Positions 1 through 6,194 of a stretch of 7,045 nt of DNA are shown piece after piece. The translations under genes were made by a program, and so were the position numbers. The stretch's first letter is position 1; every line of letters begins with the position of its first letter. Source of the stretch: Pseudomonadota bacterium (GTDB lineage Bacteria; Pseudomonadota; Gammaproteobacteria; Xanthomonadales; Xanthomonadaceae); assembly GCA_023453655.1 (NCBI GenBank), contig JAEXTE010000047.1, positions 1 to 7,045 of the forward strand, read 5' to 3'. The notes under the pieces are model-generated. The model did no database searches, was not told where the DNA came from, and saw nothing but the letters and a program-made list of their open reading frames with translations.

Positions 1-4
1 CGGA

Positions 5-343
5 CTAGTCCGCGCCACGGGAGCGGCGCGAGCGTTCGTGTGACTTGGAAGTCTGATATCCAGCTCGGTTGCCCACGTCTTCCGGCCGCTTGGCGTCGCG
101 CCCCGCATACGGCGCGGTCAGCCACCAGTAGCGGCACGCCCGGCTCACGTACAGGCCCGGCCGGTCTGGCTTGCCGGCATCTGCCAGCAACCGGCGCATG
201 CGCTGCCAGCCACTAAAGCGGTCGCCCTTGTGCGCCGGGTCGAAGTAGATGCCCTCGCGCGCGAACTCATCAGCAATGCAGCCGGCACCGCTGCCGGTCT
301 TGGCGAATATGGCGTCGTCGGCCACACCGTGCTGTGCGAAAAC
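5..343 (-). pseudogene. C-terminal remnant of a phage terminase large subunit
   Basis: Read on the minus strand, this stretch encodes about 110 residues resembling the nuclease-domain end of a large terminase (TerL), the phage motor that cuts and packages DNA. Visible segments in order are ADDAIFAKTG (the usual acidic-residue segment), then IADEFAREGI, then FSGWQRMRRLL, then LYVSRACRYWW, then GRDAKRPEDV. After EDV the family normally continues with a segment of the form D-x-x-D-H-x-x-D-x-x-RY, which carries another nuclease acid. Here it is replaced by an unrelated Arg/Ser-rich tail ending at a TAG at 5-7. The N-terminal ATPase domain is absent: the match stops at the 18-bp repeat at 344-361, although the frame stays open through it. 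There is no plausible start of its own. I call it a broken prophage relic; family assignment is from motif recall, not a search. Confidence 0.6.
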
Positions 344-361
344 GGGACGGAGGTGATTAAT
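344..361 (+). repeat. 18-bp direct repeat, copy 1
   Basis: The word GGGACGGAGGTGATTAAT occurs here and again, identically and in the same orientation, at 1869-1886. It sits exactly where the terminase similarity stops. GACGGAGG at 346-353 can pair perfectly with CCTCCGTC at 373-380, giving an 8-bp stem with a 19-nt loop. In one frame the word reads Gly-Asp-Gly-Gly-Asp-stop style codons (GAC GGA GGT GAT TAA). From memory, words of this kind recur between genes in Xanthomonadaceae genomes; that is recollection, not a search result. Confidence 0.75.
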
Positions 362-436
362 CCGGCTTGGCCCCTCCGTCGCCTTTCCTCTCCCCTTCGT
401 TGACCGGTGCAACGACAGGTTGCCGTTGGTGACGAC

Positions 437-1885
437 ATGACCATCCGGCGGGGAGCGTGGACCGTGGCACGAAGCGTCTGGTTGCTGGCGATGCTCACGT
501 TGCTCGGCGGATGCGCCTCCAACGAAAGCTACCGCAAGACCCGCGTCGTCGACTCCACCTGCCCGGGCACCTCGGCGACCGAGCACTGCGCCGGAGACGT
601 CCGCCACCGGATCGGCCAGGAGACCGATGGCGCATTCATTACTTACATCGAGTTCGACGACCAGGGCAGCCTCCACGACCGGGAGCTTTCGAATGAAGCG
701 TTGCGGGCCCTGCGTGACCGGGCTTCCCGGCGGCCCACCCTGATCGTCGCGTTCGCGCACGGCTGGAAGCACAACGCCAGCCATCGGTCGGGCAATGTAC
801 GGGAGTTCCAGCGGCTGCTCGCCGGGTTGCAGCGCAGCCAATCAAACTGGCAGGTCGAAGGCGTTTACATCGGATGGCGCGGCCTGAGTGCAAGATGGGA
901 ACCGGCCAAGCTGCTCTCATTCTGGAAGCGCAAGAGCGCGGGTGCACGCGTGGGCACCGATGGTGCGATAGACCTGATCGCGGAGCTGTCGGCCATCCGC
1001 GCCGCATCGGCCAATGGTGACGGCCCGGGCCATCTGCTGATCGTCGCTGGCCATAGTTTCGGCGGCGCGGTGGTGTTCAACGCGACCCAGCACCTGCTCC
1101 GGCGCGAACTCGTGCAGGCGCAGGAATGCGTCGCCAGTACGGATCCGGACGCGGAACCGATGATCCGCATGATTCCGTTCGCCGATACGCGTGTGCAGTC
1201 CCCTCGCCCTGCCGGCTTCTTGGAAGCGCGCACGTGCGGACATCTGTCTGTCTCGGTCGCGGATTTCGTCGTCATCGTAAACCCCGCGTTCGAGAACACC
1301 CGTTACGACCCGCTCGAGGCGCGTTCGCGCCAGACCGGATTTGCCGCGGGACAACCCCCGATCCTCGCGGTGTTCATGTCCAAGGGTGACGGTGCGACGA
1401 AGTATGCGTTCCCGGCCGGACGCCTGATCTCGACCCTGACAAATAGCTACGTCGACACCGCTCAAGCCGCCCGTGACAGGAGGGCGGTGGGACACCTGCG
1501 GGACAAGTGGACGCATGAACTCGTGCTCACTGATGCAGCGTCACTGAACCACAGCCTGCGCAACCTCCGCGCATCGGACGCCTCGGTCGAACTGGCTGGG
1601 ATGATCGAACGCGCGCCACCCGGCGGTTGGGTGGACTTCCTTTGCGACCGCAACGCCGATTGGACGCTGGACGCGGTGAGCCTGAAGCGCTCGGCGCAGA
1701 ATCCTGCTGCGGATCCGTTTTCTCCCTATATGGTGGTTTCGGTACAGAAGGGCATCATCTCCAACCATTCCGATATCTGGGGCGATGCGTTCACCGCATT
1801 CGTCCAGCGTCTGGTCCGTGCCCGCCTGCAAGCCAGGCACGGCGCGGTCTGCAGCAACCAGCCGAAAGGGGACGGAGGTGATTAA
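437..1885 (+). CDS. Putative alpha/beta-hydrolase lipoprotein (outer-membrane type signal)
   Basis: A 482-residue protein from the ATG at 437. An upstream in-frame GTG at 407 would only add ten residues before the signal peptide, so I prefer the ATG; neither start has a good ribosome site. Residues 1-26 form a lipoprotein signal (Arg-Arg, hydrophobic core, lipobox LLGGC, lipidated Cys26). Ala at +2 is not an inner-membrane retention signal under the E. coli Lol rule, so outer-membrane anchoring is likely. The hydrolase core has a strand plus oxyanion-type HGW (108-110) and a nucleophile elbow GHSFGG with Ser207. The likely acid is Asp318 after the strand ILAVFMS, and the likely base His444 in NHSDIW. 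The triad assignment beyond Ser207 is inference. It is probably an esterase, lipase or similar enzyme of unknown substrate. The final residues GDGGD and the stop lie within repeat copy 2. Sampled lines are less GC-rich (about 53-67%) than neighbouring genes, suggesting transfer. Confidence 0.85.
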   Translation: MTIRRGAWTVARSVWLLAMLTLLGGCASNESYRKTRVVDSTCPGTSATEHCAGDVRHRIGQETDGAFITYIEFDDQGSLHDRELSNEALRALRDRASRRPTLIVAFAHGWKHNASHRSGNVREFQRLLAGLQRSQSNWQVEGVYIGWRGLSARWEPAKLLSFWKRKSAGARVGTDGAIDLIAELSAIRAASANGDGPGHLLIVAGHSFGGAVVFNATQHLLRRELVQAQECVASTDPDAEPMIRMIPFADTRVQSPRPAGFLEARTCGHLSVSVADFVVIVNPAFENTRYDPLEARSRQTGFAAGQPPILAVFMSKGDGATKYAFPAGRLISTLTNSYVDTAQAARDRRAVGHLRDKWTHELVLTDAASLNHSLRNLRASDASVELAGMIERAPPGGWVDFLCDRNADWTLDAVSLKRSAQNPAADPFSPYMVVSVQKGIISNHSDIWGDAFTAFVQRLVRARLQARHGAVCSNQPKGDGGD

Positions 1886-1886
1886 T
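1869..1886 (+). repeat. 18-bp direct repeat, copy 2, supplying the hydrolase stop codon
   Basis: This is an exact second copy of GGGACGGAGGTGATTAAT. It overlaps the 3' end of the hydrolase gene, so its codons GAC GGA GGT GAT TAA become the last four residues and the stop. GACGGAGG at 1871-1878 can pair with CCTCC/GTC at 1914-1923 if two C's bulge out, leaving a 35-nt loop. That is a looser version of the hairpin at copy 1. The two copies bound a segment of about 1.5 kb holding only the hydrolase gene. Confidence 0.75.
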
Positions 1887-1920
1887 ACTTTCCAATCCCC
1901 CTCGTCTGCATCGCCTCCCC

Positions 1921-2007
1921 GTCGGAATGGCGGAATCGGTAGGCAGCGGACCCAAGTTCCGCTGCGCCTCAAAAAGCGGGGGAACGTCGGAGTTCCACTG
2001 CCGGTGA
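1921..2007 (+). pseudogene. Degenerate tRNA-Leu(CAA)-like sequence
   Basis: The stretch GGAATGGCGGAATCGGTAG, followed by an 8-bp anticodon-type stem (1943-1950 with 1958-1965) closing the 7-nt loop CCCAAGT, strongly resembles the 5' half of bacterial tRNA-Leu. The anticodon would be CAA at 1953-1955. It cannot be a working tRNA as it stands: two bases are missing in the D arm (GTAGGC where GTAGACGC is usual), the invariant U33 is C, and the T arm is not well formed. The 3' end does not pair with the 5' acceptor GTCGGAA, and there is no CCA. A second small hairpin, GGAAC (1981-1985) with GTTCC (1992-1996), follows. It could be a relic of a tRNA used as an integration site, or a chance resemblance of one half only. 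Confidence 0.4.
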
Positions 2008-2025
2008 GATGAAAGACCTCGTCCG

Positions 2026-2448
2026 CTACTGCGACCCCGTGGGCGCCGGGCGGACGGCGCGCAGGTGGCGGCGCTGGCCCGCCTCTGTCCTCGGCGACGT
2101 TGTGCGGCCCATGCGGTGCGGTTCGGCCCTGCGTCCGCGCGTGCTGCCGGATGGCGCGCCGCCCTGGCCTTCGACGATCTCCTGCGCCGTATCGCCCGGT
2201 CTCGTGCCTGCCGCGCCCGCCGGCAGGTCGAACAGGCGGAACGCCACGTCCGGATGCACGACGGCATAGAGCTGGCGCTCGACCTCGCGCGAAACGTCGT
2301 CCCACACGCTGGAGTCGTAGAGGTGGCGGCACAGGTCGCTGAGGTGGATCGATTCGCCATGCGCCTGGTAGGCAGCCAGCGGCGGCGCGAGTCCGCGGGG
2401 GACGACGACGAAGGTTCCATCCCTGCATTCGAACAGCGAGAACGGCAT
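2026..2448 (-). CDS. Hypothetical protein, 140 residues
   Basis: The ATG (complement of 2446-2448) is preceded by a GGAG ribosome site (complement of 2454-2457) with 5-nt spacing, which fixes this start. I do not recognise the family. The first 78 or so residues look like a genuine compact soluble domain: MPFSLFECRDGTFVVVPRG suggests two beta-strands, then helical-looking segments around 34-65 (HLSDLCRHLYD and DVSREVERQLYAV), and a strand at 67-74. The remaining half is rich in Gly, Arg, Pro, Ser and Thr and is probably disordered; it may also be a readthrough tail after a frameshift. There is no signal peptide or membrane segment, so it is likely cytoplasmic. It is divergent from the helicase gene and shares its 167-bp upstream region, and it ends just beyond the tRNA-like relic. 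Confidence 0.65.
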   Translation of the reverse strand: MPFSLFECRDGTFVVVPRGLAPPLAAYQAHGESIHLSDLCRHLYDSSVWDDVSREVERQLYAVVHPDVAFRLFDLPAGAAGTRPGDTAQEIVEGQGGAPSGSTRGRRAEPHRMGRTTSPRTEAGQRRHLRAVRPAPTGSQ

Positions 2449-2513
2449 GGCAGCTCCAGCTGCGCTGAGGTCCCGGTGCGACGCCCATCCCTGCGTCCCC
2501 TGACCTGAACGCT

Positions 2514-2537
2514 ACACGTTTCGCGACGGATACGTGT
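2514..2537. promoter_or_regulatory. Inverted repeat in the divergent intergenic region
   Basis: ACACGT (2514-2519) and ACGTGT (2532-2537) form a 6-bp inverted repeat with a 12-nt spacer containing TTCGCGA. It lies in the 2449-2615 gap between the minus-strand hypothetical gene and the plus-strand helicase gene, the place where both promoters must be. This could be an operator for a dimeric regulator. Arms this short can arise by chance, and I find no convincing -35/-10 pair on either strand. Confidence 0.25.
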
Positions 2538-2615
2538 GAACAGGCCGCGGGCGCATTCAAGCGCATCCCGGCCGCGTCGCTGGCGGGTCCTGCCGGTGCG
2601 GCGCATCATCTCTCC

Positions 2616-4025
2616 ATGAGCATTCGCGACACCCTGAAATGGCTGGCGCGCGACCTGTCCCGCGTCGAGGACCGGATCGTGCCCGAGCAGGGCCAGCGCC
2701 AGGCCAGGCGCTACACCTCCACGCCCGACCAGCTGGCCGGCGTGGAGGTGCTGCCCGAGTACGAGTTCATCCTCGAGGCGATCCAGTCCGGCTGCCCGGC
2801 CCTGTTCGTGACCGGCAAGGCCGGCACCGGCAAGTCGACGCTGATCCACTGGCTGCGCAGCCGGCTCGATTCCTGCGCGGTGGTGGCGCCGACGGCGGTC
2901 GCGGCCGCGGCGGTCCAGGGCGACACGATCCACTCCTTCTTCGGCCTTCCGCCGCGGCTGATCGACCCGGAGGAGAAGCATCCGCTCAGCAGCAAGGTGC
3001 GGCTGGTGCTGGAAAACGTGAAGTGCCTGATCGTGGACGAGGTGTCGATGGTGCTGCCGAACATGGTCGACACCATGAGCAACATCCTGCGCAGCGCGCG
3101 CGACGACGAGCGCCCTTTCGGCGGCGTGCCGGTGATCTTCGTCGGCGACCTGCTGCAGCTGCCGCCGGTGGTGGGCACGCCCGAGGAGGTCGTGTACTTC
3201 TCGCATCGCTACCGCACGCGCTATTTCTTCTCGGCCGACATCTTCCGCGAGCAGCCGATCGTGCCGGTGGTGCTGGCCAAGGTGCGGCGCCAGGCCGACG
3301 AAGACTTCATCGAGGCGCTCAACCGCATCCGCCTGGGCGAGGACTGCCGCGAGGCGGTCGCGCTGTTCAACCGCACCTGCTACCGCGACCGCGCGGCGGA
3401 TGCGCCGGCCGGCACCTACCTGGTCCCGACCAACCAGAGCGCGCGCAGCATCAACATGCGCGAGCTCGACCAGCTGCCGGGCGACACCCGGCTGTACGAA
3501 GCGCGCGTCGGCGGCACGGTGGCCGCCAACAAGTGGAAGCTGCCGGTGCCCGACCGCCTGGAGCTGAAGCCCGGCGCCAAGGTGATCTTCCTCAAGAACC
3601 GCAAGCCCGACTGGATCAACGGCGACCTGGCCACCGTGGTGGGGCTGGAAGACGACCACGTGCGCGTGCGCAAGGACGAGACCGACAACGTGCTGCTGGT
3701 GGGCCGCGAGACCTGGCACAAGTACAAGTACGTCTACGATTACCAGACCCGGCGGGTCGAAGCCGAGGTGGTGGGCAGCTTCGAGCAGTTCCCGCTGGCA
3801 CTGGGATGGGCGATGACCATCCACAAGTCGCAGGGGCTGAGCCTGGACGCGATGACCCTCAACCTCGGCGACGGCGGCGCTTTCGCCGAGGGCCAGACCT
3901 ACGTGGCGCTGTCGCGCGCGCGGACCCTGGAAGGCATCACCCTGGCGCGGCCGATCTCGATGCGCGACGTGCGCGCCGATCCGGTGGTGCTGGCGATCTA
4001 CCGCGAGCTCGGGATCGACCGCTGA
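2616..4025 (+). CDS. PIF1/RecD-like superfamily 1B DNA helicase
   Basis: A 469-residue ATP-driven helicase, expected to move 5' to 3' on single-stranded DNA and unwind duplex or unusual DNA structures in the cytoplasm. Motifs in order: Walker [10 protein letters not shown] at 67-75; motif Ia around APTAVAA at 91-97; Walker B LIVDEVSM at 138-145; motif [12 protein letters not shown] at 177-185; and a [16 protein letters not shown] segment at 224-239 typical of PIF1 relatives. The UvrD-type C-terminal domain follows, with TIHKSQGLS at 401-409 and the arginine-finger motif YVALSRAR at 429-436. All core motifs look intact. The size is close to a bare helicase core, without RecB/C-type extensions. 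The ATG at 2616 lacks a strong ribosome site but has no better in-frame alternative upstream. It stands alone, divergent from the small hypothetical gene, so no dedicated partner is evident. The exact cellular role is unknown. Confidence 0.93.
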   Translation: MSIRDTLKWLARDLSRVEDRIVPEQGQRQARRYTSTPDQLAGVEVLPEYEFILEAIQSGCPALFVTGKAGTGKSTLIHWLRSRLDSCAVVAPTAVAAAAVQGDTIHSFFGLPPRLIDPEEKHPLSSKVRLVLENVKCLIVDEVSMVLPNMVDTMSNILRSARDDERPFGGVPVIFVGDLLQLPPVVGTPEEVVYFSHRYRTRYFFSADIFREQPIVPVVLAKVRRQADEDFIEALNRIRLGEDCREAVALFNRTCYRDRAADAPAGTYLVPTNQSARSINMRELDQLPGDTRLYEARVGGTVAANKWKLPVPDRLELKPGAKVIFLKNRKPDWINGDLATVVGLEDDHVRVRKDETDNVLLVGRETWHKYKYVYDYQTRRVEAEVVGSFEQFPLALGWAMTIHKSQGLSLDAMTLNLGDGGAFAEGQTYVALSRARTLEGITLARPISMRDVRADPVVLAIYRELGIDR

Positions 4026-4034
4026 GCGCCGCCT

Positions 4035-4049
4035 GCGGCCTTCGGCCGC
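4035..4049 (+). terminator. GC-rich hairpin just after the helicase stop
   Basis: GCGGCC (4035-4040), loop TTC, and GGCCGC (4044-4049) form a perfect 6-bp stem starting 10 nt after the helicase TGA. Its position suits a transcription terminator, but it has no T-run behind it (only CTTGG). It may be a weak or Rho-assisted terminator, or a 3'-end stabilising structure. Confidence 0.35.
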
Positions 4050-4072
4050 CTTGGCCGATCACGGCGAGCTAA

Positions 4073-4102
4073 CGCCACGCGCGCTACTGGAAGCGCGTGG
4101 CG
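4073..4102. repeat. Perfect 10-bp inverted repeat upstream of the sugar dehydrogenase
   Basis: CGCCACGCGC (4073-4082) and GCGCGTGGCG (4093-4102) are exact reverse complements around a 10-nt loop. The element lies 41 nt before the chosen dehydrogenase start. In RNA it would be a very stable hairpin in the 5' leader or a terminator without a U-tract; in DNA it could be a regulator site. Confidence 0.5.
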
Positions 4103-4130
4103 CACCGGAGACCGTGCGCACCCGTCCTGC

Positions 4131-4136
4131 AGGGAG
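4131..4136 (+). promoter_or_regulatory. Ribosome binding site that decides the dehydrogenase start
   Basis: AGGGAG at 4131-4136 lies 7 nt before the ATG at 4144 but only 1 nt before the ATG at 4138. Normal spacing therefore selects 4144, which also gives a compact lipoprotein signal peptide. Confidence 0.6.
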
Positions 4137-4143
4137 CATGCGC

Positions 4144-5445
4144 ATGCGCCTGACCTGGTCCGCCTGCCTTTTCCTCGCGCTGGCCCTCGCGGGCTGCGAC
4201 GAGGTCGTCGTCGAGACGTCCTCGCAGCGGGAAGAGCGGACCGCCGCCGAGACGCGGGCGCGGCAGCAGCTTGCGTCTCCAGTGGTGGTGTCCAGGCGTT
4301 CCCCGGAACGCGCCGCGCCACAGGTGCCCGCACCCGCCGCTGTCGCGCCTGCGGCTGTCGAGCGCGCGACCGGCGGCAACGGTCCGCGACGGCGCATCGT
4401 CGAACCCGATCCGCCTTTCCGCAGCACGCCGGTGGCCACCCTGGACGAGCCCTGGGCGATGACCTTCCTGCCCGACGGGCGCCTGCTGGTGACGCAGAAG
4501 GCCGGGTCGCTGCGCATCGTCGATCCGGCGACCGGCCGGGTCGGCACGGTCAGCGGCGTGCCGGCCGTCGCCTATGGCGGCCAGGGCGGCCTGGGCGACG
4601 TGATCCTGCATCCGCAGTACGCCAGCAACCGGCGCATCTACCTGAGCCACGTCGAGCGCAGCGGATCGCTGTACGGTGCGGTGGTGCTGCGGGCGCGGCT
4701 GACGCCCGACAGCGCCGGCGGCGGCCACCTCGACATGGTCGAGCGGATCTGGGAGCAGGTGCCCAAGGTGGGCGGCCAGGGCCACTTCAGCCACCGCCTC
4801 GCCTTCGACGCCGGCGGCAAGCTCTGGATCACCTCCGGCGACCGCCAGAAGTTCGAGCCGGCCCAGGACATGTCCGGCAATCTGGGCAAGATCCTCCGCC
4901 TCAACGCCGACGGCAGCGTTCCCGCCGACAATCCCTTCGCGGACCAGGGCGGCGTGGCGGCGCAGGTCTGGACGCGGGGCCACCGCAATCCGCTGGGCAT
5001 CGCCTTCGACGCCGAGGGCCGCCTGTGGGCGCACGAGATGGGCCCCGAAGGCGGCGACGAGCTCAACCTGATCCTGCGCGGGCGCAATTACGGCTGGCCG
5101 CTGGTATCCAACGGCAACCATTACGGCGGCGCGCCGATCCCCGACCACGGCACGCGGCCCGACCTGGAAGCGCCCAAGACCTGGTGGACGCCGGTGATCG
5201 CGCCGGCCGGCATGGTCATCTACTCGGGGAACCTGTTCCCCACCTTCCGCGGCGATGCCTTCATCGGCGGGCTCGCCTCGCAGGCGCTGGTGCGGGTGCG
5301 CTTCAACGGCACCGCGGCGGCCGAGTACCGGCGCTACCCGATGGGCCGCCGCATCCGCGAGGTCGAACAGGGGCCGGACGGTGCCCTCTGGCTGCTGGAG
5401 GACGGCGCCGGCGGACGCCTGCTCCGGCTCACCCCGCCGGGCTGA
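4144..5445 (+). CDS. PQQ-dependent aldose sugar dehydrogenase, lipoprotein form
   Basis: A 433-residue member of the soluble-glucose-dehydrogenase/YliI (Asd) beta-propeller family, which oxidises aldose sugars in the periplasm with PQQ and calcium. Residues 1-18 are a lipoprotein signal with lipobox ALAGC and lipidated Cys18. A low-complexity Ala/Pro/Arg/Glu stretch (19-88) tethers the propeller, which starts near DPPF (89-92). Family hallmarks are [17 protein letters not shown] (102-118), [13 protein letters not shown] (145-157), GHFSHRLAF (213-221), with His214 the likely catalytic base, and SGDR (231-234). Further on are [12 protein letters not shown] (278-289), the [11 protein letters not shown] calcium/PQQ region (298-308), NYGWPL (315-320), and APAGM (353-357). 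Asp at +2 and Glu at +3 after the Cys would retain it in the inner membrane under the E. coli rule, unlike the hydrolase lipoprotein. No PQQ synthesis genes are present here. The GST-like gene follows 88 nt downstream. Confidence 0.9.
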   Translation: MRLTWSACLFLALALAGCDEVVVETSSQREERTAAETRARQQLASPVVVSRRSPERAAPQVPAPAAVAPAAVERATGGNGPRRRIVEPDPPFRSTPVATLDEPWAMTFLPDGRLLVTQKAGSLRIVDPATGRVGTVSGVPAVAYGGQGGLGDVILHPQYASNRRIYLSHVERSGSLYGAVVLRARLTPDSAGGGHLDMVERIWEQVPKVGGQGHFSHRLAFDAGGKLWITSGDRQKFEPAQDMSGNLGKILRLNADGSVPADNPFADQGGVAAQVWTRGHRNPLGIAFDAEGRLWAHEMGPEGGDELNLILRGRNYGWPLVSNGNHYGGAPIPDHGTRPDLEAPKTWWTPVIAPAGMVIYSGNLFPTFRGDAFIGGLASQALVRVRFNGTAAAEYRRYPMGRRIREVEQGPDGALWLLEDGAGGRLLRLTPPG

Positions 5446-5533
5446 CGGCCACCCGGGCGGTGTGTCATGCGTGTCCGGCGTCGATTCCACGCGCGCCGGC
5501 TCGTCGTATCGCAAACCGTCCGGAACCCCGAGC

Positions 5534-6184
5534 ATGACGCCGATCCTGTACGCCCATCCGTTCTCCTCCTACTGCCAGAAGGTGCTGGTGGCGCTGTACG
5601 AAAACGACACCGGTTTCGAACTGCGCCATCTCGAGCAGGCGCCGTACATGGACGAACTGGCCGCGCTGTGGCCGATGAAGCGCTTCCCGATACTGGTCGA
5701 CGGCGGCCGCACGGTGATCGAGGCCAGCATCATCATCGAATACCTGCGGCTCCACCATCCAGGTCGCCGGCCGCTGCTCCCCGCCGGTGCCGACGCCGCG
5801 CTCGAGGTGCGGATGCTGGACCGCTTCTTCGACAACTACGTCTCCACGCCGCAGCAGACGTGCGTGTTCGACGCGCTGCGCCCGCCCGGCGAGCGCGACC
5901 CGCGGGGCGTATCCGAGGCCAGGGCGATGCTGTACACGGCCTATGCCTGGCTCGACGCGCACATGGAGGGACGCACCTGGGCGGCGGCGGATTGCTTCAG
6001 CCTGGCCGACTGCGGCGCGGCGCCCTTCCTGTTCTACGCCCACTTCACGCATCCGATCCCGGACCGGTATCCGCGCCTGCTGGCCTATCGTGCGCGCCTG
6101 CTGGCGCGGCCATCGTTCGCGCGCGTGGTCGAGGAAGCGCGGCCCTACCGGTCGTACTTCCCGCTGGGGCCGATCGAGGACTGA
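5534..6184 (+). CDS. Glutathione S-transferase-like protein
   Basis: A 216-residue cytoplasmic protein with the two-domain GST layout. The thioredoxin-like N-terminal domain (about 1-75) has the active-site segment PFSSYCQKV (9-17), where Ser11, Ser12 or Cys14 could contact glutathione. It also has the cis-proline loop RFPILVDG (50-57) and the glutathione-binding VIEASIIIEYL (61-71), with Ala64 between the usual Glu-Ser pair. The helical C-terminal domain (about 85-205) has the N-capping box FSLADCGAAPFL (155-166). Length is normal for the family. The substrate cannot be told: conjugation, peroxide reduction or lyase activity are all possible. The ATG at 5534 has only a weak GAG-type ribosome site but aligns with where GSTs normally begin. 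It follows the dehydrogenase by 88 nt on the same strand, so co-transcription is possible but unproven. It converges with the extensin-like gene, 10 nt away. Confidence 0.88.
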   Translation: MTPILYAHPFSSYCQKVLVALYENDTGFELRHLEQAPYMDELAALWPMKRFPILVDGGRTVIEASIIIEYLRLHHPGRRPLLPAGADAALEVRMLDRFFDNYVSTPQQTCVFDALRPPGERDPRGVSEARAMLYTAYAWLDAHMEGRTWAAADCFSLADCGAAPFLFYAHFTHPIPDRYPRLLAYRARLLARPSFARVVEEARPYRSYFPLGPIED

Positions 6185-6194
6185 CGCCGGCCCA

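Noticed and set aside
41..403. Open frame on the plus strand opposite the terminase remnant
   Set aside because: No recognisable motif, no start with a ribosome site; explained as the complement of the minus-strand terminase relic.
407..436. GTG start for the hydrolase lipoprotein
   Set aside because: It would place a polar ten-residue extension before a normal signal peptide; the ATG at 437 gives a standard lipoprotein signal.
1785..2012. Small plus-strand frame running through repeat copy 2 and the tRNA-like region
   Set aside because: Overlaps the hydrolase end in another frame and the structured relic; no ribosome site and no family resemblance I can defend.
1791..3824. 677-codon open frame on the minus strand
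   Set aside because: It runs opposite the helicase and is rich in His, Arg, Val and Gly, as expected of antisense reading of high-GC codons. The plus-strand helicase has all its motifs.
4051..4143. Earlier starts for the sugar dehydrogenase (4051 and 4138)
   Set aside because: The first would translate through the 10-bp hairpin and bury the signal peptide; the second is only 1 nt from the ribosome site.
4084..5535. 483-codon open frame on the minus strand
   Set aside because: It is the antisense shadow of the sugar dehydrogenase, with low-complexity Ala/Gly/Arg/Val composition.
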